In this document: piece after piece, positions 10,234-21,308 of the stretch
Position numbering within the stretch: the first letter of the stretch is position 1
Layout of the letters: every line of letters begins with the position of its first letter
Assembly: GCA_023807065.1 (NCBI GenBank)
Contig: JAJJLU010003489.1
Span: forward strand, 1-64,000
Direction of reading: 5' to 3'
DNA length: 64,000 nt
From: Isotricha intestinalis
Taxonomy: Eukaryota > Ciliophora > Litostomatea > Vestibuliferida > Isotrichidae
The notes under the pieces: model-generated
Told to the model about the DNA's origin: nothing
The model's input: only the letters and a program-made list of their open reading frames with translations
Databases searched by the model: none
Program-made: the position numbers and the translations under genes

Positions 10234-10986
10234 TTATTCCCCTTCAGGAATTTTATCTTCTTCTTCTTCTTCTCCTTCATAACTTTGATTATTATTATTA
10301 TTTTCACTACCTTGGCTTTCTTCTTCTTCTTCTTCTCCACTTCCAACATTACTTTGTTCTCCATTTTCACTTTCTTCAATTGGTTTTTCAATTCCAACTT
10401 TTTTTTCCAGATTTTCCAATCTAGACCCAACTTTATAAACCATATCCATTATTTGTGTATTTTCTTGTAGCAATAAATCAATTTGTTTTAATAAATTAGC
10501 ATTTTCATCTTTTTGTTCTTTTATTCTACTTTTTAAATATTTATATTTTTCTAACAATTGAGGATTAAATTCATTATAAGTATCATCAAAAAATTTAAAT
10601 ATATCATTAGTCATAACTTCAATAGCTTTATTTAAATTTCCTTCAAATTCACTTAAATAATTTGCAGAATCATCCATTTTTCCAATTTTTACTTCAATAT
10701 TATCACATAATGTATTATATGAAACTGCGCCTTCTTCATCTTTAGGTCTTTCTTGAAATGGTCTTAATTGTTCATTCATTCTTGCTATATCATCCATTTC
10801 CATCTTTGTTGCACTTTTTTTGTTACTTGCCATCATATGGTTTAATGTGTTATCACCGTAACGAATTAATAATTGCTCTGAATATGCTCCTTCATTTTGA
10901 CCTAAGTCTATCTCATAGGATTTTGCCTGCTTTTTGGGAATTGACATTAGGAAACGAGTGTCGTTGTTGGTGTTGAAAAAATCCAT
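10234..10986 (-). CDS. Coiled-coil protein with acidic tail, unrecognised
   Basis: The 250-residue product starts MDFFNTNNDTRFLMS. Residues about 80-195 are helical with heptad-like spacing (KYLKSRIKEQKDENANLLKQ, then LLLQENTQIMDMVYKVGSRL). The C-terminal 50 residues are almost entirely Glu/Ser/Asn/Gly, encoded by GAA/GAG-rich microsatellite-like sequence. Base composition of the first 60 codons is less AT-biased than its surroundings (positions about 10720-10980), which often marks a well-conserved, highly expressed gene. I do not recognise the family; a cytoskeletal or ciliary coiled-coil protein is plausible. Confidence 0.65.
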   Translation of the reverse strand: MDFFNTNNDTRFLMSIPKKQAKSYEIDLGQNEGAYSEQLLIRYGDNTLNHMMASNKKSATKMEMDDIARMNEQLRPFQERPKDEEGAVSYNTLCDNIEVKIGKMDDSANYLSEFEGNLNKAIEVMTNDIFKFFDDTYNEFNPQLLEKYKYLKSRIKEQKDENANLLKQIDLLLQENTQIMDMVYKVGSRLENLEKKVGIEKPIEESENGEQSNVGSGEEEEEESQGSENNNNNQSYEGEEEEEDKIPEGE

Positions 10987-11459
10987 TTTTTTTTTTTATT
11001 TATTATTTAATATAACTGAAAGAAAGTTTTTTATATTTTGTTTTATTAATTTATTTAAATGATTTTTTTATTTTTTTAAAAGTTTTTTATTATATAATAT
11101 TTTTTTATATCTTGATAATATTTCACAAGACAAATTATTATCATATTTAATATACCTCTTAACTTTTTAAATTGATATGTTATTTTTTCCTGTTTTCTAG
11201 GTTGAATATTACATATTGGGATATCTTGATCTTCTTATTTTTTCTGACCAAAATTAAATGTTTTTTATCATTTTTTTCATTAAGAATTATTACATTTTTT
11301 TATATTGGAACTAATATAGTTGTTTAATTCCTTCATTTAAATATATTATCTTATATATCTTTATTTTTTATATCCTCTTTATTATCATATCTAAAATAAT
11401 TTATTAATTTTATTATATTCTTTTTTTGAAAATTGAAACATTTATTATTTAATTAATAA
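10987..11459. other. Intergenic, divergent promoter spacer
   Basis: AT-rich spacer between two divergent genes, with T runs directly before the minus-strand start. No open frame of note, RNA gene or repeat was seen. Confidence 0.5.
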
Positions 11460-13631
11460 ATGACTGAACAACAAAATACTTTTAGAAATTTATTGAATTA
11501 TCCTCAAAATAATTTTCAAAAAGATTTCTTATTATTTAAAAATGATATATTAAAAGACATTAAATTAATTGAAAATAAATTAAATTCAAAATTTGATAAA
11601 AATTTATCATCAGTAGAAATAAAATTAGATGATTATAAAAACAAAACAATTTCTTTAAATCAAAAAGTGAATGATTTATCAAGTTTAATAATCATTAATA
11701 AAAATATGGAAGAGAAAATGAATTTATTATTACAATTTAAGAATAATACAAAAGATGAATTCATTAATCAAAAAGTAAAAATAGAATCAAAATATAAAGA
11801 ATTACATGATCTAATTTTCGGTCATGGTAAATTACTTTCTGAAAGTATAATATATCCAGGAATAATTGGAGGAATGAGTAAATTTAAAAACTTTCATGGA
11901 TTTATAGATTATGTTTTATTAAATATAAAAGAACTGGTAAATGAAAAAGAAAAAAATGTTATAAATTTAAAAAGTTATAAAGAACAATTAGAGTCAACTA
12001 TGCAAAATGTTAAACTTCAAATAGATAGTTTAACTAAATCTATTTATGATTATACTAAAAACTGTATTGTCCAAAGTGAAATTAAATTAACTGATATGAT
12101 GAAATTATATGATAATAAAATTCAAGATATTAATCTAGAAAATAATAATAATCGTATTGCTCTTAAGAATTCTATTGAAAATTTAACTCATGAAATGGAA
12201 AAAGAAAATAAAATTAAAGAAGAAAAGTATGAAAAAATTAATTTAGAAATTGAAAAAATTAAACAAACTAATTGTGGTGTTGCTATTAAATTTGAATATT
12301 ATGAAAAAGAATTTGATCAAATTAAAAGTAATTTATCTCAATTGAATGTTAATATTAAAGATATTAAATCTAAATTGAATGGTTTAATAGAAAAAAAATT
12401 AGATAAAAATTTAAATCCAAATTCTAAGAGTAATAATAATAAATCAAATAGTAAAATAACAACAAAAAAAATAGAAAATTTTCAAAATCAAAAAAATGGA
12501 AAAAATATAGATAATAATTTAAAAAAAAATATTAATGGAGTGATAGGAACCGATGGGGGTGTGGATGAAAATATAAATAATGAAAATGGAAAACACTTAT
12601 CTAATATTCAAGAAATTGAAGGTTCTCATTTGTTTAAAAGTAATGAAAATCATAATTTAATGAAATTAACTTATAATAATAGTTTTAATAATTTTTTGAA
12701 CAGGAAAAATTTCAAAAATTCTAATTTTAATTCTTTATTTTTTATGAATAATGGTAATAACAATAACGAAAATGATAATATTGATGAATTAAATGAATTT
12801 AGTCGAAAGAATTTTTATCAAAAAATAAAAATTGTAAATTCACAAAGTAAAAGCTTTTCAGAAATACCAACTAAAAATCATAAAGTTAACAGTGAAATAT
12901 TTTTAGAATCAAAAAATCAGAATAATAATGAAATAAAATCTGAAAATAATATTGATGAAGAACCTAAAAAAATAAATTCAATAAAATATAGATTTAATGA
13001 CTCAATGAGTATAGAAGATATAAAAAAAATTGAAAGGAGTTACTCAATTTTTCCTAAATTATTAAAAAGAAACTGTCAAAAAGATATATATAAAATACAA
13101 AGAGCACACAGTGAAGAAGAAGAAGACAATAAAAATAGATTTGCTTTGTCATGTAAAAATTATCATTCTAAAAACAATAATACTTTTAGAACTCCTAAAA
13201 TAAATTTAAAAAAAATACCTGTTAGTAATTTAAATGCAGATATGTTTAAATCTATTGATGGTGAAAATAGTTATTTTAATAAAAATAATAGTTATGTTTC
13301 TTTTATTGGAAATTCTATTCAAGTTATTCATTCTAAAAAAAATGAAGATTATATTAAAAATAATAAAAAAAAAAAAGATTCATTAAATTTATCTAATCCA
13401 TTAAATGAAATTGAGAATAAAGAGGAAGATAATTTTTTGAATAGGAAAATAATAGAGAAAAAATATTATAAAAAAAAAAAAAATAATTCTCAAGAAAAAA
13501 TTAATAATTATTATAATATAAAGGTAAATGATAATTGTGAATTAAGATACTCAAAATTGTCAAAAATTATAAATAACTTTTCTAAAAATATTCCTAAAAA
13601 AAATCTTCTTTTGAATGATAAATATAATTGA
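11460..13631 (+). CDS. Coiled-coil / low-complexity protein, unrecognised
   Basis: The 723-residue product ends at a TGA. Residues about 15-320 are predicted coiled coil by eye, with regular Leu/Ile/Lys spacing and few Pro or Gly except a short break near residue 120 (HGKLLSESIIYPGIIGG). The C-terminal 400 residues are Asn/Lys/Ser-rich and likely disordered, with scattered basic clusters. One short segment (GVIGTDGGVDENIN) is unusually G+C-rich at the DNA level for this genome. No domain is recognised. Structural cytoskeletal or basal-body proteins in protists often have this build, but that is only an analogy. Confidence 0.6.
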   Translation: MTEQQNTFRNLLNYPQNNFQKDFLLFKNDILKDIKLIENKLNSKFDKNLSSVEIKLDDYKNKTISLNQKVNDLSSLIIINKNMEEKMNLLLQFKNNTKDEFINQKVKIESKYKELHDLIFGHGKLLSESIIYPGIIGGMSKFKNFHGFIDYVLLNIKELVNEKEKNVINLKSYKEQLESTMQNVKLQIDSLTKSIYDYTKNCIVQSEIKLTDMMKLYDNKIQDINLENNNNRIALKNSIENLTHEMEKENKIKEEKYEKINLEIEKIKQTNCGVAIKFEYYEKEFDQIKSNLSQLNVNIKDIKSKLNGLIEKKLDKNLNPNSKSNNNKSNSKITTKKIENFQNQKNGKNIDNNLKKNINGVIGTDGGVDENINNENGKHLSNIQEIEGSHLFKSNENHNLMKLTYNNSFNNFLNRKNFKNSNFNSLFFMNNGNNNNENDNIDELNEFSRKNFYQKIKIVNSQSKSFSEIPTKNHKVNSEIFLESKNQNNNEIKSENNIDEEPKKINSIKYRFNDSMSIEDIKKIERSYSIFPKLLKRNCQKDIYKIQRAHSEEEEDNKNRFALSCKNYHSKNNNTFRTPKINLKKIPVSNLNADMFKSIDGENSYFNKNNSYVSFIGNSIQVIHSKKNEDYIKNNKKKKDSLNLSNPLNEIENKEEDNFLNRKIIEKKYYKKKKNNSQEKINNYYNIKVNDNCELRYSKLSKIINNFSKNIPKKNLLLNDKYN

Positions 13632-14170
13632 AAAAAAGAAGAAATTAAATTAATAATATTCTAAATAAAGATAATTAAGTTGATTATAATATATAAATAT
13701 ATTTTTGAGTATGAAAATATAAAATTATTTTGTGAAAATTTCATTGTTATCTGAAAAATTACAGAAAATAAATGGTTAAATTAATAGCTTTAAAATAATT
13801 TATTAAAAATATCCTTAATTTAAAATAATATTCTTTTGAGAAGTTAACAAAAATAAAAAATCTAATTCATTAATAAAGAAATAAGATAATTTAGATAAGG
13901 TAATATTTATATTAATGATTTATTTATAAAAAAATAATTCTAATTTTACTTTATGTATTTAATGAAAAAAATCTTCTATTATCAGAGATTATAAATCAAT
14001 TTAGATAATGAAGATAAATATTTCAATAATGATTAAATTATTCATTATTTAATTTAATTATTGATTTTAAATAAAAAAAAAAATGATTATAAAAAAAAAA
14101 AGATTTTTTCTCAAAAATTTAAAAATCAAAAATTTAAAACATCATTATTTTAAAAAAGCCCAAAATATAT
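13632..14170. other. Intergenic spacer between convergent genes
   Basis: Very AT-rich sequence between two genes that end towards each other. No coding signal, RNA gene or repeat was seen beyond short A and T runs. Confidence 0.5.
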
Positions 14171-15625
14171 TTATCTAATCATATTTTCAGCCATCCATTT
14201 TTTAGTAAATTCATCAGCATCAAGAACATAAAAGGAAAACTTATTAATCATCATACTTTTTCCAACTTCAAAATCACTAACAGTAAATTTCTTATTTTCA
14301 TTTTCAACATTTTTATATTGTCCTCTTTCCAAAAATTTTCCTTCCCAAATTCCAGAATTTCTATTACTCATTTCATAAACTTGAATAGAATCATCGGCTA
14401 AGAAAAATGAAATTAAAAATCTTCTATCAACATCTTCAAGAACTCTAGTATTTAATCTAGCAAGATATCTAAGAATAATTTTATCATTATTAATATATTT
14501 ATAATAATCTTTCTTAGGAGGTTTATTAATTAATTTTAAGCAATTTCCAAGAGAATCTTCTTCAGAACCAAATCCATTATAAGGAGGAATAATAATTTTT
14601 CCTTTATCTTTTTGTGGTGGGTCTTCAAATCCACCAACAGGGAAGTTTCTTCTATAATTTTGTAAATAATAATCACTTGTATATTCATCACAACCTAAAA
14701 TTTTAAATGGTCTGTTAAATGCCCAAAGAGTCATAAATGGTTCTATATCAGAATCCTTATAAAAATCACTTGCTTGAATATCACCGGGTTGACCTAGGGA
14801 AAATTTTCTTGGTAATTTACTTCTTCTTAAATATAATGGGAAAGGATCTCTACCTGAATTATTATAATTAACTTCTCTAATTTCAACAGTATCATCACTT
14901 AAAAAATAATGAATAATATATTTTAATCCTTCATTTGTAGCATAATATCTTAAAACTTTTCTGTCATTTTCTAAAAATTGTTTAGCACTTTTTGGTTTTC
15001 CTCCACCCATAGAATATTCTAAATAATCTTTCATAGCATGATCTTTTTGTCCAATAGGTTTAATAGTTTGTTTAATAGTAAAAGAATCTAAAGGAACATT
15101 TTGAGCAGCAGCTAATCTCATTCCATTCATAGCACAGAAATCTCTAGTATATTGATCAGCATCATATATTCTAATAATTTTAGAATATATAGTAACATCT
15201 TCTCCAATTTGAAAATCTTTATATGTTAAAGGAGTACCATCATTTTTAATAACTTTTCCCTTTTTTAAAAATGCTCCTTGAGGAATTCCACTATTTGTTT
15301 GTTTAATTTCATTTATTTGAATTGAATCATCTAATAAATAATAAAATATTACTAAAGGTCTTATTCTTGCATTTTCTATCTCATTTTCTATTACTGATTC
15401 TTTGAAATAACCATAAAAACGAAGAACTTGTTTATCGTATTTTACAAAGTCAGGCTCATAATCCATTGTGGATTGAGAATCTCCTAAATTAAATGCTTTT
15501 TCTTCTTTTAAAAGACCTTGACGCTTTTTGTCTTGGTATATGTAGGATGATTTACGATAGTCTATTTTTGTCGGATCATGGTTATAAATATAAGCTGGGA
15601 GATTAGTAGGATATATTGAACTCAT
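14171..15625 (-). CDS. Triple DM10-domain axonemal protein (EFHC1/EFHC2/Rib72 family)
   Basis: The 484-residue protein has three DM10 domains, at about residues 65-165, 220-325 and 380-480. Each opens with V/I-L-R-[FY]-x-[AG] (VLRFYGYF, VLRYYATNEG, ILRYLARLN), has an acidic D-D-[ST]-[IV]-[QE] strand, and closes with a [DE]-A/E-[DE]-[QEY]-[FY]-T motif (YDADQYTRDF, LGCDEYTSDYY, LDADEFTKKW). This triple arrangement is typical of EFHC1/2 and Rib72, microtubule inner proteins of doublet microtubules. The usual C-terminal EF-hands of EFHC1 are absent, since the frame stops soon after the third domain. It is divergent from an LRR gene across 137 bp. Strong evidence that the organism has axonemes. 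Confidence 0.92.
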   Translation of the reverse strand: MSSIYPTNLPAYIYNHDPTKIDYRKSSYIYQDKKRQGLLKEEKAFNLGDSQSTMDYEPDFVKYDKQVLRFYGYFKESVIENEIENARIRPLVIFYYLLDDSIQINEIKQTNSGIPQGAFLKKGKVIKNDGTPLTYKDFQIGEDVTIYSKIIRIYDADQYTRDFCAMNGMRLAAAQNVPLDSFTIKQTIKPIGQKDHAMKDYLEYSMGGGKPKSAKQFLENDRKVLRYYATNEGLKYIIHYFLSDDTVEIREVNYNNSGRDPFPLYLRRSKLPRKFSLGQPGDIQASDFYKDSDIEPFMTLWAFNRPFKILGCDEYTSDYYLQNYRRNFPVGGFEDPPQKDKGKIIIPPYNGFGSEEDSLGNCLKLINKPPKKDYYKYINNDKIILRYLARLNTRVLEDVDRRFLISFFLADDSIQVYEMSNRNSGIWEGKFLERGQYKNVENENKKFTVSDFEVGKSMMINKFSFYVLDADEFTKKWMAENMIR

Positions 15626-15762
15626 TTTTATTTTTTTTTTTTTTTATTTTTTGCCTTATATTTTCAAGGAGTTATACTTTTTATTTTTTATTTTTTTTTT
15701 TTTATTTTTTTTTAAGAAGATTTTATAAAATTCATGAAATTTTATTTATTTTATCTATTTTA

Positions 15763-17766
15763 ATGAAAAATTTTGTCCTTTCAGATACAATTAAAAAAAA
15801 TTATAATAAAATTCCTGAATCAATTATCAGTGAGAAAGATATATTTATGATAATTTATTTGATATTTTTTACATTAGTTGATAATAATAAATTAGAAGAT
15901 TATTTAAACGATAATAGTCAAATTAAAAATAAAAATACATTAAATGATATGAAAACACTTAAAGAAGAAGAAGAAAATAAGAATAATTTAAATAATTCTT
16001 TAATTAAAGAAATAAATAGCGATTTTTCTATTGAAAATTACAAAAAAATAAAAAATTTATTATATGAATTAACAATAAATAAAAATTATTTTCCTGATTT
16101 ATTAGAATTTTGCTTGATTAATGCTTTAATATTAGTATTTAATTCTGGAAAAGAACATACCATTAATATTTACTTATATGATAATTTTAACAAAATAAAA
16201 AGAGGAAAAACTTTTGAAAATCTAGAAAAAAATTCTTTTATTTCACAAATTTTAAAAGAACCAATACAATCTTATTTAAAAGAAGTTGTTGAATTTAATT
16301 TTAATGAAGTAAATGGAGAATTAACAAATGATAAAAAAGAAGTGATTAAAAAAAAACAATATATGAATTTATTTGAAAATTTAGGGAATTCGTTAAAAAA
16401 CATATTAAAAAATTTTTATAATAATTTTGAAGAAAAAATAGAAGAACTTTTAAAAAATGTTGAAAAGGAAAATTCAATTACTAGTCTAATTTCTCCTTTA
16501 ATTTATATGGGTACGATAATAAAATTTAAAAAATTTCAATTAATTTATAATAAAGAAAATGACAATCTAAGAAAATTTATTCTTTCACAATTAAAAATTT
16601 TATATTCATATCCAAAATCATCATTTAATTATTTGTTTTATATATTATTTGCAGTTTATAAAATAACAAATTCCAAGCAAATAGAAATAGAAAAAATACC
16701 ATTTAAATATGACATATCACAAGCTTTTTTAGAATATGATTCTTCTTTTGTAATGGCTTCTGTAATAAAATATGATAAAAGAATTAAACATATTATATTT
16801 AATCAAAATAAATTCGGTGAAATTGGTTTATATGAACTTGGAAAAAATTTATTATTCAATCAAAACATTCAAATAGTTAATATTGGCCAAATGAATTTAA
16901 CTACTAGTCAGTTAGAATTTTTTAATATTGGTTTAAATGGTTTTTGTTCTGCTGTGGAACTAAATTATAATAATAATATTAAAATTGATGAGAGTTCAGG
17001 GAAAGCAATTTCTGAAAGTATAGTTAAATTCCCTAAATTAATTAGATTAAATTTAAATAAATGTAAATTAGGATATGGTACAAAATATATTTTGTCAACA
17101 ATATTGGAAAAAAAAAATACAATCAAACATTTATTTTTATCTAAAACTTTAATGGATCAAACTTCTATTAAAATTTTAAATAAAATTATCGAAAAAAAAA
17201 ACTGTTCAATTGAAATTTTATCTGTTAGTAATTGTAATTTTAATAATCATTTCGGAAGAAATTTTTTAAAAAGTATGTGTAAAAATGTTTCAATCCAAGA
17301 ATTATATATGTATAATTGTAAATTAAATGATTCATATTATAATGATATAAGAAATTTAATTATTTCAGGAAATTTAAATATTATATCTCTATATAAAAAT
17401 GATATTTCAAATTTTGAAACACTTCTTAAATTAATTGGATTAACAAAAGTGAAGAAAAAAAATTATAAGATTGAAAGTCAATTAATGAATTTAGATTTAA
17501 GTGTAAATCCAATTAAAAAGCAATCGATATGCCCAAAATATTTAGATGTTTTAAATGATATATGTGATAAAAGCACATTAAAAATTTTAGATATTTCTCA
17601 AATTATTAATGGAGAAAATCCAAAAGCAATAAAAGAAGAAAATGAAAACGATATGGATATTGATGATCCCCCTTCAAGTATTACTAAAGATGAATCCACA
17701 ATAAAAACATTAAATGAAAAATTAGGAAAAATAATAGAAAATGAAAATAAAGATATTTATTTCTAG
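15763..17766 (+). CDS. Leucine-rich-repeat protein (RNase-inhibitor/RanGAP-like repeats)
   Basis: I start at the ATG at 15763 (MKNFVLSDTIKKNYN); the open frame extends upstream only through T-rich leader without an ATG. The 667-residue product has a helical N-terminal half with no recognised domain. From about residue 340 to 620 it has long LRRs of the RI type, with L-x-x-L-x-L-x-x-[CN] elements such as LIRLNLNKCKLGYG, IEILSVSNCNFNN and LMNLDLSVNPI. The C-terminal tail is acidic and ends at TAG. RI-type LRR proteins in protists include axonemal dynein-regulatory and signalling proteins; the specific role is unknown. Confidence 0.7.
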   Translation: MKNFVLSDTIKKNYNKIPESIISEKDIFMIIYLIFFTLVDNNKLEDYLNDNSQIKNKNTLNDMKTLKEEEENKNNLNNSLIKEINSDFSIENYKKIKNLLYELTINKNYFPDLLEFCLINALILVFNSGKEHTINIYLYDNFNKIKRGKTFENLEKNSFISQILKEPIQSYLKEVVEFNFNEVNGELTNDKKEVIKKKQYMNLFENLGNSLKNILKNFYNNFEEKIEELLKNVEKENSITSLISPLIYMGTIIKFKKFQLIYNKENDNLRKFILSQLKILYSYPKSSFNYLFYILFAVYKITNSKQIEIEKIPFKYDISQAFLEYDSSFVMASVIKYDKRIKHIIFNQNKFGEIGLYELGKNLLFNQNIQIVNIGQMNLTTSQLEFFNIGLNGFCSAVELNYNNNIKIDESSGKAISESIVKFPKLIRLNLNKCKLGYGTKYILSTILEKKNTIKHLFLSKTLMDQTSIKILNKIIEKKNCSIEILSVSNCNFNNHFGRNFLKSMCKNVSIQELYMYNCKLNDSYYNDIRNLIISGNLNIISLYKNDISNFETLLKLIGLTKVKKKNYKIESQLMNLDLSVNPIKKQSICPKYLDVLNDICDKSTLKILDISQIINGENPKAIKEENENDMDIDDPPSSITKDESTIKTLNEKLGKIIENENKDIYF

Positions 17767-17867
17767 TCTTGGGTAATGAGATTTTACATTATAATACTTA
17801 TAGATCGAAAAACACAATAAGTTGTTCATTATTTTTTTTTTAAATATTAAATAATTATTTTAATAAA

Positions 17868-20800
17868 ATGTCAATATTAATTGAAAATAATTCAAATAAT
17901 AATTTAATACCTCAAATAGATAGTAATGACTTATTATATGATTTGGCAAAAATCAATTGTAAATTAAATTTTATAGAAAAAAATAAAGATTTTACATTTT
18001 ATGAAAATTTAAAGAGATTATTTTCAACAAATGTAAGTACATTTACTTTACCATCACCAAATGGAGCAAGATTATATTATTATGTAAAATATTATGAAGA
18101 TAATAATTCAGAAAAATATACCTTTTCTGAATTGTCTATTCTAAGAAATATGAATATAACTTTATATATAACAATCGATGAAATAAATAAAAGAAAATCA
18201 ATTATTGAAAAATATAAGAATGAAATAATGAATTTAAAAGATTTTGATTTTACTCGAAGTAGATTAATTTTTTTATTTGATAAAGAAAAAAACACTAAAG
18301 AATATTTAGATGAAAAAACAGTATTTTTTTTAAATAAAGGGAAAAAAAATCTTTATCAAGAAATAAGTTTGATAGTAAGTGATTTAATAGTAAATGGATA
18401 TGTAAATTATGTAAAAGAAATAGGATTTACTACTTTAAATCAAAAATATACATTAACAAACATAAATTTAATAAAACAATTATTAGCATATTATATTCAA
18501 ATTCAAAAATTAAAAGGCATTATTAAATTCATAGATAGAGCAATTAATTCTTTTTCAGGAGTTCAACAAAGCAAATTTGAAGAAATGAAAGCATTAGTTT
18601 TATTCTATATAGATAGACAAAAAGTTTTAAATGGAAATGTTGTTTCATTAAATAAAGATATAATTATTCTTATTAATAAAGCTATTATTAAATATAAAAA
18701 TGAATATAATTATATTTCTCAAATTGAAGCAACTTTTAGATTATTATACTATTATACTAATTTTCCTACCGGAAATGAAAAAAGTTTTGAAGATTGTGTT
18801 AAAAATCTTTTATTAATTTTCAAAACTATTAAATCTAAAAATGATTTTGAAAATCAACTTTTAATAAATTATTTAAGATTAAGTAAATTATATCATAAAA
18901 TGGGAATGAGAAGAAGATCAAATTTTTTTTATTATAAAGCTTTTAGAAAATGTTATTATAATATTGAGCTTAAAAAAATGCTACCATCTATGTTTAAAAA
19001 TATTTCAAAGTTGTTTAATATTTATGATGTTTCGAATAATATTATAGAATCTTATAATACATTTTTAACAGTACATAAATATTTAGTTTTACATTTACAT
19101 AAACCGATTTGTATTACTATATATGATAAAGAATCAAATCAATATAAATTATATTTTAAAAAAAAATATGATAAAACAAATAAAATAAAAGTGAAAAATA
19201 ATTTATCTTTCATTAAAGATTATATTTTTTTATTTTTTTGGAAATTTCTTCAATTAGAATTAAATTCTTTAATAATAGAATATTATAATAATTATGAAAA
19301 TAACAGAGATAAAAGTATAAAATATTCATTAGGAACAATTCAAACTTTATGTGATTATATAGAAGAAAATGATAAATTTTCTTATGATTTAAGATATTAT
19401 AGAGATGTATCATTAACAAATCAAAAAAAAGTTTTTTTGAATTTATCAAAAATCCCATTTTTAATGAGAATAATTCCATTATCTTCTGAAATTAAATTAG
19501 ATATTATTCCAAATTCAAAAAGTGAAAGTTTTACAAATAAAATTTTAATATTTAATCCTTGGGAAAATAAAAATAAATTTGATTATTATTGGACTAAAAA
19601 TTCATATCAAAAGATAAAACTAGAATTATTTAATTCATTTCCTTTTACTTTAAATATAAGTAAAATAAGAATATTATTTAAAGGAATAAAAATAATTAAT
19701 TATCCAACAAATATAATTATTAAACCAAAATCTTCAACAACTTCAATTTGTAATATAAAAATAAATGAAACTGGTATTTTAGATATTTTGGGAATTCAAT
19801 ATGAAATTGAAAATTCAATTTCAGTTCAATACTGTGATGATAATGGAAATGGTTTATTTTATCAATTTGATAATGTTTTATATGATCCATTGTCTCCTAT
19901 TTTAAAAAAAGAAAAAGCATATTTAAATAATATTTTAGTTTATCCTGAAATTGAATTATTAAATTATCAAATTTTAGATAATAGTTTTCATATTATTAAT
20001 GGGGGAGTTGTTTTATATGAATATCAATATTATGTTTTTTCTTTTCTTTTGGAAAATGTTGGAAAATTTAATATTAATGAGTTATATTGTTATGTTTTTG
20101 TTTATAAAAAAAATAACTTTAAAATAACCTTGAATGAAATTGTTGAAAAAGTTGAAATTAAACCAAAAGAAAATTATGTTTTTAATTATAAATATTGGCA
20201 TAGAAGTATATATACTAAAATTGAATTTAGATTATATTATAAATCAAATGAAAAAAGTTTAATAAGTGAAAAAGAAAATAGTTATATAATTAAACCTTAT
20301 TTATTTTATTCTAAAAATTTAGAAACTTTAGATTTAATTAATTTTTCATATAAAGAAATAATTCCTGTAATATCTAATAAATTTTGTACTAGAATATGTA
20401 AAGAAGATTTAAGAATAATTAAATCTTGTATTGAATTTAGTGAAGATGACAAAAAATTAATTACAAAATGTATTCAAATAATTAATAACAATTATAATAA
20501 AAAAAATACCATTGTTGAGGTAAATGAAAAAATGAATGAAACCGAAAAACATTTAAAAAAATATAAATATATATATTGCTCCGATAAAATAAAATTATTA
20601 CTCGGAATAAAAAATGAGCATATAAGTCCTATTCAAATATATTTTATAGATAGAAATTTAGATAAAAATATAAACAAAGAAATTTGTGAAAGTAATGAAT
20701 TCAAAGAAATATCTTGTGAAATTGACTCAAACACAGATTTTGAAAAGATTGGATTTCGATGGAATTTTAGTAAAATGGATAATATAAATGGAGAAATAAC

Positions 20801-21248
20801 ATTAAATCAAATTTTTAATGAAAAAATATTTTTAAATCAAATTAAATTAATTAATAGTTTTAGTTTAAACATTTATATTAATCAAGAAAAAGATATATTT
20901 GATAATATTTATAAAAGTATTAATTTTTCAATCTTTAATAAAACGAAAGAAGAAAAAAGAAATTTAAGACTTTTAATATATTTTTATCAATCATTTGATG
21001 AAATTGTTATAAATGAAAATAAGACTGAAGAAAATTATATTTATAATGAAAATTTAAAAGATAATATTTTTATTGATGGAAATTTATCAATTAAAATTCC
21101 AAAAATAGAACCTGAGAAAAAATTTAATTATGATATAACAGTTTATTTAAATTCAAAAGAAATTTATTATGTAACTTTCTTATTGATTGATCATTTAAAT
21201 CAAACAATTTTTTTTTGTCCTTATTCAAAAACCTTAGATATTCAATAA
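17868..21248 (+). CDS. TRAPPC9: TRAPPC9/Trs120-like TRAPPII subunit
   Basis: The 1126-residue length and the order of conserved blocks fit TRAPPC9/Trs120, a subunit of the TRAPPII complex that activates Rab GTPases at the Golgi. Supporting segments are an N-terminal helical region, the helical-repeat block with MGMRRRSNFFYYKAFRKC at about residue 347, and above all the junction into the beta-sandwich half. There ILIFNPWENKNK, a Trp-bearing strand (FDYYWTKNSYQKIKLELFN) and PFTLNISKIRILFKGI reproduce the Trs120 pattern of one pre-strand, a Trp, then P-F-x-L-x-[VI]. Later beta-strand-rich segments match the immunoglobulin-like C-terminal region. It is a single uninterrupted exon on the plus strand, following an LRR gene by about 100 bp. 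Confidence 0.85.
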   Translation: MSILIENNSNNNLIPQIDSNDLLYDLAKINCKLNFIEKNKDFTFYENLKRLFSTNVSTFTLPSPNGARLYYYVKYYEDNNSEKYTFSELSILRNMNITLYITIDEINKRKSIIEKYKNEIMNLKDFDFTRSRLIFLFDKEKNTKEYLDEKTVFFLNKGKKNLYQEISLIVSDLIVNGYVNYVKEIGFTTLNQKYTLTNINLIKQLLAYYIQIQKLKGIIKFIDRAINSFSGVQQSKFEEMKALVLFYIDRQKVLNGNVVSLNKDIIILINKAIIKYKNEYNYISQIEATFRLLYYYTNFPTGNEKSFEDCVKNLLLIFKTIKSKNDFENQLLINYLRLSKLYHKMGMRRRSNFFYYKAFRKCYYNIELKKMLPSMFKNISKLFNIYDVSNNIIESYNTFLTVHKYLVLHLHKPICITIYDKESNQYKLYFKKKYDKTNKIKVKNNLSFIKDYIFLFFWKFLQLELNSLIIEYYNNYENNRDKSIKYSLGTIQTLCDYIEENDKFSYDLRYYRDVSLTNQKKVFLNLSKIPFLMRIIPLSSEIKLDIIPNSKSESFTNKILIFNPWENKNKFDYYWTKNSYQKIKLELFNSFPFTLNISKIRILFKGIKIINYPTNIIIKPKSSTTSICNIKINETGILDILGIQYEIENSISVQYCDDNGNGLFYQFDNVLYDPLSPILKKEKAYLNNILVYPEIELLNYQILDNSFHIINGGVVLYEYQYYVFSFLLENVGKFNINELYCYVFVYKKNNFKITLNEIVEKVEIKPKENYVFNYKYWHRSIYTKIEFRLYYKSNEKSLISEKENSYIIKPYLFYSKNLETLDLINFSYKEIIPVISNKFCTRICKEDLRIIKSCIEFSEDDKKLITKCIQIINNNYNKKNTIVEVNEKMNETEKHLKKYKYIYCSDKIKLLLGIKNEHISPIQIYFIDRNLDKNINKEICESNEFKEISCEIDSNTDFEKIGFRWNFSKMDNINGEITLNQIFNEKIFLNQIKLINSFSLNIYINQEKDIFDNIYKSINFSIFNKTKEEKRNLRLLIYFYQSFDEIVINENKTEENYIYNENLKDNIFIDGNLSIKIPKIEPEKKFNYDITVYLNSKEIYYVTFLLIDHLNQTIFFCPYSKTLDIQ

Positions 21249-21308
21249 AAGTAAACTTTTTTATTTTTTAAATAAAATATAAATAGTTTAATAATAAGCT
21301 AATATTAT

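Noticed and set aside
10171..10470. Phe/Ile-rich frames opposite and beside the coiled-coil gene's acidic tail
   Set aside because: Shadow of the GAA-rich microsatellite; no start context or family.
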